This document shows positions 55,346 through 64,000 of a stretch of DNA of 64,000 bases, piece by piece. Positions within the stretch are counted from its first letter, which is position 1. Each line of letters starts with the position of its first letter. Origin of the DNA: Calothrix parasitica NIES-267 (GTDB lineage: Bacteria; Cyanobacteriota; Cyanobacteriia; Cyanobacteriales; Nostocaceae); the NCBI RefSeq assembly GCF_002368095.1, contig NZ_AP018227.1, positions 648,001 to 712,000 on the forward strand. The letters are read 5' to 3'. The notes under the pieces were generated by a model that worked only from the letters and a program-made list of their open reading frames with translations, made no database searches and was not told the DNA's origin. The position numbers were made by a program, and so were the translations under genes.

Positions 55346-56317
55346 ATGCTTATTTCTAAATTTATTTCCCGTCTAGCATGGATTTATCTGATTTTATTCT
55401 CTTTATGGATTTTATTACGCTTCATTTTCTTCGACAGTTTATGGGTATTAGCGTTAATTAATACTATAGCTTTATACCTTTTTGCCCCATTAATCATATT
55501 CTTTCCATTTGCACTATTTTTCAAAAGATGGAGCTTACTTTTTGGACTTTGCTTTCCATTAGGTTTATTTATTGGGTTATACAGTTCCTTCTTTCTACCA
55601 TCTTTATCTGCTCCAGTTGCTCAAAATCAGCAAACTATAAAAGCGATGACATTCAATATGCTTCGCAGTAATACCGACTATGATTCAATAGTTAAAATGG
55701 TTGCTGAAAATAATCCCGATATTATCGGTTTACAAGAAGTAACTCCGCAAGCTGCTCCTATCTTAGTAGAACGCTTTGCAAAAAATTATCCCTATTATGC
55801 TTTTCATCCTGTTGAACTTGCTCATAATGTCGGAATTTTAAGTCGCTTTCCTATTGACAAACTTATTGCTTTACCTGCACCACCTATAAAACGCGGAATT
55901 CAAGTAACTCTTCGTTTAAATAATGGAGAACCTTTAGAGGTAATAGTTACACATTTGATTCCATTTTACCCCTTGAATAAATTTTATCGATTAGCTCAAA
56001 ATTGGTATGCTCATCGTGCTAAACAAGTCTCTTATTTAAGCAATATCGTCAAACAGTACGATGACCCAGTAATTGTTATGTGTGACTGTAATTTTACAGA
56101 TACTTCAGAAACCTATTCTCAAATGCAAAATGCAATGAGTGATAGTTTTCATCAAGCTGGATGGGGTTTCGGACATACATTTCGGGGTAAATTTTTTCCT
56201 GTAGGAAGAATTGATTATATTTGGCATACTGAAGACATTGAAACCGTTGAAGCTTATGTTGGTAAAGAAGGAGGTTCCGACCATCTTCCAGTCATTGCAA
56301 AATTACATATCAAGTAA
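55346..56317 (+). CDS. Endonuclease/exonuclease/phosphatase family membrane protein
   Basis: The 323-residue protein has three hydrophobic segments (about residues 8-85) and then an EEP domain. The metal-binding and catalytic motifs are AMTFNMLRSNT (N104), IIGLQEV (E131), HNVGILSRFPI, VIVMCDCNF and GGSDHLPV near the end. Family members cleave phosphodiesters in DNA or phospholipids; a membrane anchor here suggests an extracytoplasmic or lipid substrate. It follows the hydrolase remnant by 33 bases and has no other partner. Confidence 0.85.
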   Translation: MLISKFISRLAWIYLILFSLWILLRFIFFDSLWVLALINTIALYLFAPLIIFFPFALFFKRWSLLFGLCFPLGLFIGLYSSFFLPSLSAPVAQNQQTIKAMTFNMLRSNTDYDSIVKMVAENNPDIIGLQEVTPQAAPILVERFAKNYPYYAFHPVELAHNVGILSRFPIDKLIALPAPPIKRGIQVTLRLNNGEPLEVIVTHLIPFYPLNKFYRLAQNWYAHRAKQVSYLSNIVKQYDDPVIVMCDCNFTDTSETYSQMQNAMSDSFHQAGWGFGHTFRGKFFPVGRIDYIWHTEDIETVEAYVGKEGGSDHLPVIAKLHIK

Positions 56318-56390
56318 TGCACTGTTTTAAAAATTACCTTTAGAGAAAATATAAAGATTCAATGAGATAATCAATTAGTTTAATTGTAAA

Positions 56391-57092
56391 TTATGATGAT
56401 TGTTGGTTGTTTCCTGAATCCGAAAAAAATATTGCGACCGCACTTCTAAGTAAAAAACTAAAAATAGAATAAAATATCGATACAATAATTATCAACCACC
56501 ATGAAATATCCAAGAATATACTTGTAACGACAATTGAATTCTTGAATATCGTAAACCAATAAAAAATACTTATAATTACAAAGATACAACCTACAGTACT
56601 ATATTTAAAATAAGATTTATCATTATCAATATTAGAACTTAATTCTGGTTGTAATTTACAAAAGACAATTAGTCTTTTTATCCATTTGATAGTTAAATAA
56701 AATAATGTAAAAAAAAGTAAGGTAAATAAGAGCGATAAACTGAAAAAGCCAAACATAGTGAATATCAACTTAAAATAGTTAATGATATTTTGCCGATTCA
56801 AATAGTTTTTACCAGAAAATACTCCTAAAGTAAAAAAGTAGCCCAAATATAAACACGTTTGAAAAAATAACTGTATTAAACTCTTGAGAACATTTCTAAG
56901 ACTTCTAAAAGTTTGATGGTTTTTACGGAAATCAATCACGGATAATCCGTTTAATAAAGTGACAGAAATAATTCCCAATAAAATTATAGGGAATAAAGAT
57001 TCATGAATATTGTTTCGATTTGATATCCATTCTAAAGCGAATTTTACTGGCTCTATTAAAAATAGCCAAAAAGATTTTAATAAGGATTTCAT
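56391..57092 (-). CDS. Multi-pass membrane protein of unknown function
   Basis: From the ATG at 57092 (MKSLLKSFWLFLIEPVKFAL) the product is 233 residues with four or five hydrophobic helices. The N-terminal motif resembles Yip1-type membrane proteins (a guess). A longer frame to 57218 reads through a MITE inserted just before the start codon and adds 42 residues (MSLRVERRIHPKGVAHRKTL...) that are element-encoded. The start codon lies in the element's 8-bp target duplication. Original expression signals have been displaced. Confidence 0.6.
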   Translation of the reverse strand: MKSLLKSFWLFLIEPVKFALEWISNRNNIHESLFPIILLGIISVTLLNGLSVIDFRKNHQTFRSLRNVLKSLIQLFFQTCLYLGYFFTLGVFSGKNYLNRQNIINYFKLIFTMFGFFSLSLLFTLLFFTLFYLTIKWIKRLIVFCKLQPELSSNIDNDKSYFKYSTVGCIFVIISIFYWFTIFKNSIVVTSIFLDISWWLIIIVSIFYSIFSFLLRSAVAIFFSDSGNNQQSS

Positions 57093-57094
57093 AT

Positions 57095-57248
57095 GGGAGC
57101 ATCCCAATTTTGCAAAATTAAGATTGTGATTGTCATTGCGAACGAAGTGAAGCAATCTCAAAGTCTTGCGATGAGCCACACCCTTCGGGTGAATGCGTCG
57201 TTCCACTCGCAATGACAAATGATATTTTTACACATTTGGGATGCTCCC
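57095..57248. mobile_element. MITE, GGGAGCATCCC ends, 8-bp target duplication
   Basis: The element is 154 bp. GGGAGCATCCCAA occurs at the left end and inverted at the right. TTTCATAT is repeated exactly at 57087-57094 and 57249-57256, an 8-bp target duplication. The interior contains an inverted GTCATTGCGA...TCGCAATGAC pair and further arms. It carries no gene and belongs to the family of the 710-796 element. Confidence 0.9.
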
Positions 57249-57440
57249 TTTCATATTTCATATGTCCTACTAAAAAAAGAGATATTTTATTCTTGTTTAC
57301 ATTAAAATAAAGGTCAAAAAAATCGTCAACATTGGATACACTTAATTTCTTAGTACATCCTTCAGGTTCAAGCTATTTTTTCGATAAAATACAAGTGATA
57401 AAGCAATTAACTTACATGGTTATATGGGAGGAGAACTGCC

Positions 57441-57992
57441 ATGACAGTAACTTTAGCCAAATGGACGACAGAAGAATATCACCAGATGATTGAAGCGGGA
57501 ATCTTTGATAATCGTCGAGTTGAGTTGCTTAGAGGAGAAATTGTTGAGATGTCACCAGAAGGAGAACCTCACGCTTATTTTAGTACCGAAGCAGGGGAGT
57601 ATTTAATTCAGTTATTGGGTAATCTTGCAAAAATTCGTCAAGCAAAGCCCATTACACTTGACAACAATTCCGAACCCGAGCCAGATATTGCTGTTGTTCA
57701 ACCATTAGGACGCGAATATTTAGAACATCATCCTTATCCCGAAAACGTTTTTTGGTTAATTGAGTATTCCAATTCCAGCTTAGAAAAAGACTTAGAAACG
57801 AAAACAAAAATTTACGCTGAAGTCGGAATAATTGAATATTGGGTGGTAAATATCAAAAAAAGACAATTAATTGTATTTAGAGAACCATCTGATGGAGAAT
57901 ACGCTTCAAAATTTACGGTTACTGAAGGTACAATTCATGCTTTAGCATTTCCCAATATCTCTGTATCTGTAGAAATGATTATTAGTAATTAA
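57441..57992 (+). CDS. Uma2 family (DUF820) putative endonuclease-fold protein
   Basis: The 183-residue protein follows the Uma2 plan: TEEYHQMIEAGIFDNRRVEL, EIVEMSPEGEPHAYF, EPEPDIAVVQP, NVFWLIEYSNSSLEKDLETK, TKIYAEVGIIEYWVV. The D, E and K positions of a nuclease-like core are present. It belongs to a different subtype from the 858-1439 protein. A strong GGGAGGAG precedes the ATG. The gene is convergent with the following minus-strand genes, abutting the 57993 stop. Confidence 0.87.
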   Translation: MTVTLAKWTTEEYHQMIEAGIFDNRRVELLRGEIVEMSPEGEPHAYFSTEAGEYLIQLLGNLAKIRQAKPITLDNNSEPEPDIAVVQPLGREYLEHHPYPENVFWLIEYSNSSLEKDLETKTKIYAEVGIIEYWVVNIKKRQLIVFREPSDGEYASKFTVTEGTIHALAFPNISVSVEMIISN

Positions 57993-58394
57993 TCATAACG
58001 AACAAGCTGCCTTAAGTACTTCTTCTTGAAACTTACTTGCTTGAAACCATTTTTCGTTAAGATATGGTCTAATATTCTGAGGCTGACGTTTTTTATTAAA
58101 GCTTCCAATACTCAAACGGTAAAGCATTTGCGTGCGGCAATTACCAGCATATAAAATATATTGTCCATCAATATATGCATCAAATACAATATTCTCACCT
58201 CGCCGTATTGAGGTATTTGTGCCAATATAAGCTGGCTGAGGATTTGGATTCATTCGGCTTGGAATAGCGGTTTCCGGTACAGCTTTCCATTTAATGTTAT
58301 TTTCAGCCTTTACTTTAGTAGATTGAAGCAATATTAATATTATTCCAACTGGTATCAATATAAAAAAAGCTTTTTTTAAAGTATTATTTTTCAT
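57993..58394 (-). CDS. Small exported protein of unknown function
   Basis: The 133-residue product has a signal-like N-terminus (KKAFFILIPVGIILILLQST) and a mature part with conserved-looking strands (DAYIDGQYILYAGNCRTQML, PQNIRPYLNEKWFQASKFQE). Two Cys residues could form a disulfide. I do not recognise it; it resembles short secreted cyanobacterial proteins. Its stop is adjacent to the Uma2 stop and its start is one base from the nadC stop, so it probably sits in an operon behind nadC. Confidence 0.65.
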   Translation of the reverse strand: MKNNTLKKAFFILIPVGIILILLQSTKVKAENNIKWKAVPETAIPSRMNPNPQPAYIGTNTSIRRGENIVFDAYIDGQYILYAGNCRTQMLYRLSIGSFNKKRQPQNIRPYLNEKWFQASKFQEEVLKAACSL

Positions 58395-58395
58395 C

Positions 58396-59262
58396 TTAAT
58401 TAATTCTCATACTTAAATCCAACCACTTTGACTGAGTAATCGGCGCACTACTTGAAATATAATCAACTCCAGTTTCAGCTATAACGCGGATAGTTTTCAG
58501 TGTCACGTTACCAGAAGCTTCTATTTTCACCTTATTATTATGCTGACGGATAACTTCCACAGCTTGATGCATCATATCCGGCTTCATATTATCTAACATA
58601 ATAATGTCAGCTTGATATTCCAAAGCTTCTTTAACTTGTTCTAAATTTTGTGTTTCCACTTCTATAGTTAAAGGATAAGGAATCCGAGAACGAATTTTAG
58701 TTATTGCTTTGCCAATTCCACCCGCAGCAGCAATATGATTATCTTTAACCATCACCGCATCATCTAAACCCATCCGATGGTTGATAGCACCACCTACTTG
58801 AGTAGCGTACTTTTCTAAAACCCTCAAACCCGGTGTCGTTTTACGAGTATCTACAAATAAACTTGGTAAATCTTCTATTTTTTCAACATACTTCCGAGTT
58901 AGCGTTGCAATTCCGCTCAAACTCATCGCTAAATTTAAAGCTACTCTCTCTCCGGTTAATAAAGCATCAAGAGAACCTTTTATTTCTGCTATGACTTTAC
59001 CCTGCTCGCAAAATTCCCCTTCCTTTACCAGAGTAGTAAAATCAACTTTTTCATTTAAAAGCTGAAATACTCTTCCTGCAATTGGTAATCCAGCAACTAC
59101 ACCATCAGCTTTGGCTATCCACCGAGCTTTACCTTCCACTACATCTTGATTTACAAGACATTGCGTAGTGCGATCGCCCCTTCCTATATCTTCTCTCAAC
59201 CACTCTTCAAGGTGATTATCCAAAATAATAAATGGAGGTAATACAGCCGTTGTGGTTTCCAT
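58396..59262 (-). CDS. nadC: Nicotinate-nucleotide pyrophosphorylase (quinolinate phosphoribosyltransferase)
   Basis: The 288-residue protein has all the family markers: LREDIGRGDRTTQC, VDTRKTTPGLRVLEKYATQV, GGAINHRMGLDDAVMVKDNH and IMLDNMKPDMM, followed by IEASGNVTLKTIRVIAETGV and DYISSSAPITQS. It converts quinolinate and PRPP to nicotinate mononucleotide in NAD synthesis, in the cytoplasm. Other nad genes are not adjacent. Length is normal for the family. Confidence 0.95.
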   Translation of the reverse strand: METTTAVLPPFIILDNHLEEWLREDIGRGDRTTQCLVNQDVVEGKARWIAKADGVVAGLPIAGRVFQLLNEKVDFTTLVKEGEFCEQGKVIAEIKGSLDALLTGERVALNLAMSLSGIATLTRKYVEKIEDLPSLFVDTRKTTPGLRVLEKYATQVGGAINHRMGLDDAVMVKDNHIAAAGGIGKAITKIRSRIPYPLTIEVETQNLEQVKEALEYQADIIMLDNMKPDMMHQAVEVIRQHNNKVKIEASGNVTLKTIRVIAETGVDYISSSAPITQSKWLDLSMRIN

Positions 59263-59298
59263 GAAAAATTGTTTTACTAAATTTCGCGTTTCCTATAC

Positions 59299-59724
59299 TT
59301 AAGGTAGTACGAGATTGTCAGACTCATCAAACTCAAAAAACGGATTCCATGCGACTTCCCATAAATGTCCGTCAAAATCCGCGAAATATCCGCTGTAACC
59401 ACCCCAAAAAACTTTTTCGGCTTTTTTAATGATTTTCGCTCCCAAACTTTCTACCTGCTGCAATACCTTGTCTACCTCCGCTTCATCTTTGGCATTGTAA
59501 GCAAGAGTGATTCCTGAAAAGCCATCACCATCCGACTTAATTTTTATATCTTCAGCTAACTTATCTCGCAGATAAAGCGAAAACACCACACCACCCATCT
59601 GAAAAAAGGCAATATTTTCATTACTTGCGCTCGATAGTTTCCATCCCAAACCATCTTTATAGAACTTCAAAGAGCGCTGTAAATCTTCTACTCCCAAAGT
59701 CACTATATTTAGTTGCTGTCTCAT
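59299..59724 (-). CDS. VOC-family (glyoxalase/bleomycin-resistance fold) protein
   Basis: The 141-residue protein has the VOC pattern: LNIVTLGVEDLQRSLKFYKD then GLGWKL at the start, NIAFFQMGGVVFSLYLRD, and SGYFADFDGHLWEVAWNPFF at the end with His and Glu ligands. VOC proteins may be lyases, dioxygenases or drug-binding proteins; the sequence does not decide. It lies 36 bases before nadC on the same strand and may be co-transcribed with it. Confidence 0.85.
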   Translation of the reverse strand: MRQQLNIVTLGVEDLQRSLKFYKDGLGWKLSSASNENIAFFQMGGVVFSLYLRDKLAEDIKIKSDGDGFSGITLAYNAKDEAEVDKVLQQVESLGAKIIKKAEKVFWGGYSGYFADFDGHLWEVAWNPFFEFDESDNLVLP

Positions 59725-60374
59725 AAGGCAGGTAGTGCATTAATTAGTTCATCGATACTAAATTATTCCACGTTAAGCACTATATATATAGTTTTTAGAA
59801 CGATTCTGCCTACTGTGAAAGTGCCTTCAACCGCTCATTTCAATCAAAAAATTCTTACATATATAGTTTGCTATGAACAACTTTGCTTGTTTGAAAACGC
59901 TTTAAACCTTCTGCTTAATATGTTCAAAGCTAAATTTTGCGGTTTCGATGGCTAATTCAAAATCAAAATCCGAGGAAGAGATAGGTCTCGATGGCTGCCA
60001 AAACAAAAATTTGATAACCACCAAGGGATTTTGCAAAAAAGATTGAAAATAATTTATAGCTTAAAACCGTTGTAGCGTGGGGCTTAGAGCGATATGAAAA
60101 AAACTAATTCCAAAAAAGATGAAAAAAAGTATTGACACGAATATATTCTCTCGGTACTATGTATAAGTGCCTGAGAGAGAGGAGCGCGAAACGCCTTCAC
60201 TTCAAGGGTTCCGAACCAAGAAAATTATATATTTGTTTGAAAGCCAGTATACCATAAAAGGTCTGCGTTAGTAAAGTAATTAACCAAGACTAAGGTTTAA
60301 AAATAGTCAGTCAAGGAAAAAGCAATGCTGTGATAGTTACTTTTGTAACTGTTACTACGGTATTGTAATCCATC
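59725..60374. other. rRNA operon leader region
   Basis: This 650-base gap holds the rRNA promoter near 60132 and a leader of about 210 bases before the 16S gene. An 80-codon frame at 59713-59955 looks random in composition and is not supported. AGTGTATATATAG-type AT-rich stretches precede the promoter. Confidence 0.5.
60132..60160 (+). promoter_or_regulatory. Sigma-70-type rRNA promoter
   Basis: TTGACA (60132-60137) and TACTAT (60155-60160) are separated by exactly 17 bases. The start of transcription would be around 60167, about 208 bases before the 16S gene. Confidence 0.75.
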
Positions 60375-61862
<1,488 letters not shown>

Positions 61863-62049
61863 AAGGGAGACCTGACCACTCATATGTCGAAAGCAATTTG
61901 TAATTAGATGATGAGAAGGTACATCCCAGGTCGTGACGTAGGCTAGGTAATATTTTAGGCTTTCAAACAATTATAGGTTCGGTAATTAATTAGTTGATTA
62001 TCTATTTTATATAGATAAATAAGTAATTAGTTAATTAATTATCACTTAT

Positions 62050-62123
<74 letters not shown>

Positions 62124-62136
62124 CCTGATAATTAGT

Positions 62137-62169
62137 AATTACGAATTACGAATTACGAATTACGAATTA
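62137..62169. repeat. AATTACG heptamer array between the two tRNAs
   Basis: Four perfect AATTACG units and a partial fifth lie between tRNA-Ile and tRNA-Ala. They belong to the heptamer repeats seen elsewhere in the window. Confidence 0.8.
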
Positions 62170-62175
62170 TTTTAT

Positions 62176-62248
62176 GGGGGTATAGCTCAGTTGGTAGAGC
62201 GCTGCCTTTGCAAGGCAGATGTCAGCGGTTCGAGTCCGCTTACCTCCA
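62176..62248 (+). tRNA. tRNA-Ala (TGC)
   Basis: This 73-base tRNA has acceptor stem GGGGGTA/TACCTCC (with one G-T pair), the anticodon loop TTTGCAA (anticodon TGC), and the T-arm GGTTCGAGTCC. CCA follows directly at 62249-62251, so its end is encoded, unlike tRNA-Ile. Confidence 0.97.
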
Positions 62249-62488
62249 CCAAATTTTTGTAAATAATAAATTAAATTGGAAATACTTCAGCACCCAGACT
62301 TGTAAAGTCGGAATGCTGGATTTTTTATCCAGTCAGAACCTTGAAAACTGCATATTCACGCGAAATGATTTAGGTAGTCTTTAATTGATGATTTATTAAT
62401 TTCTAATTTTTAGAAGTTGATTGGTTGATTAAAGAAAGTATCTAGATATCCTATTTTGTGAAAGCCAATAATTGTTGGAAATCTTTGT

Positions 62489-64000
<1,512 letters not shown>

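Noticed and set aside
57093..57218. N-terminal 42-residue extension of the 56391 membrane protein
   Set aside because: It is encoded by the inserted MITE and no relative of such a sequence is expected; the ATG at 57092 is preferred.
59713..59955. 80-residue plus-strand frame before the rRNA operon
   Set aside because: No ribosome-binding site, no recognisable domain and a composition like the surrounding non-coding DNA.

Overview
The window looks like chromosome from a filamentous, probably heterocyst-forming cyanobacterium (Nostocales; a Rivularia/Calothrix-like genome would fit). The grounds are: AT-rich intergenic DNA, HIP1 octamers GCGATCGC scattered through genes (for example at 8377, 16470 and 24584), heptanucleotide tandem repeats, a high-light-inducible protein, an AMIN-domain protein, Uma2 (DUF820) genes, WD40/NACHT proteins, and a 16S-tRNA-Ile-tRNA-Ala-23S operon with a cyanobacterial-type spacer. 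The genus is inference.

Layout. 1-1.4 kb: end of a membrane protein gene, a small MITE-like element and a Uma2 gene. 1.5-13.1 kb: a run of minus-strand genes dense in oxidation chemistry: a GH3-type acyl-amido synthetase, a hexapeptide acyltransferase, a fatty-acid-hydroxylase/sterol-desaturase protein, three Rieske oxygenases, a plant-type ferredoxin, an AurF-like diiron protein, a second ferritin-like diiron protein, a lipoprotein, a possible GNAT-type protein and an overlooked 57-residue membrane protein. It reads as an undescribed lipid or natural-product pathway. 14-20 kb: a histidine kinase, a secreted 7-blade WD40 protein, a Hlip and alanine dehydrogenase. 20.9-27.3 kb: a 1479-residue STAND/NACHT-WD40 protein, a PD-(D/E)XK-like gene and its tandem paralogue broken by a MITE and a one-base deletion, and a lipoprotein with a pilin-like body. 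27.5-32 kb: a small envelope protein, a methylmalonate-semialdehyde-type dehydrogenase, a membrane protein and an AMIN/beta-lactamase-fold protein.

32.3-48 kb: two paralogous modules, each a giant leucine-rich-repeat-variant (LRV) solenoid protein followed by one or two proteins whose halves resemble the nuclease A inhibitor NuiA. They flank a seven-gene Mrp cation/proton antiporter operon and a SUKH-type immunity gene interrupted by one in-frame stop codon. I regard the LRV-NuiA module as the best candidate for an undescribed system. 48.3-59.7 kb: a TPR/DUF3137 membrane protein, a RAYT transposase bracketed by palindromes, argS, an AbiEii-like nucleotidyltransferase with a small partner, a SIMPL protein, an alpha/beta-hydrolase remnant, an EEP-family phosphodiesterase, a membrane protein with a MITE inserted at its start codon, a Uma2 gene, nadC and a VOC protein. 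60.1-64 kb: rRNA operon with its promoter; the 23S gene runs off the right edge.

The window is rich in small dispersed repeats. The most informative is a palindrome family built on AAACCCGGTTTCT. Two compact copies flank the RAYT gene and four longer inverted pairs lie elsewhere, which is the arrangement expected of a REP/REPIN population and the transposase that mobilises it.
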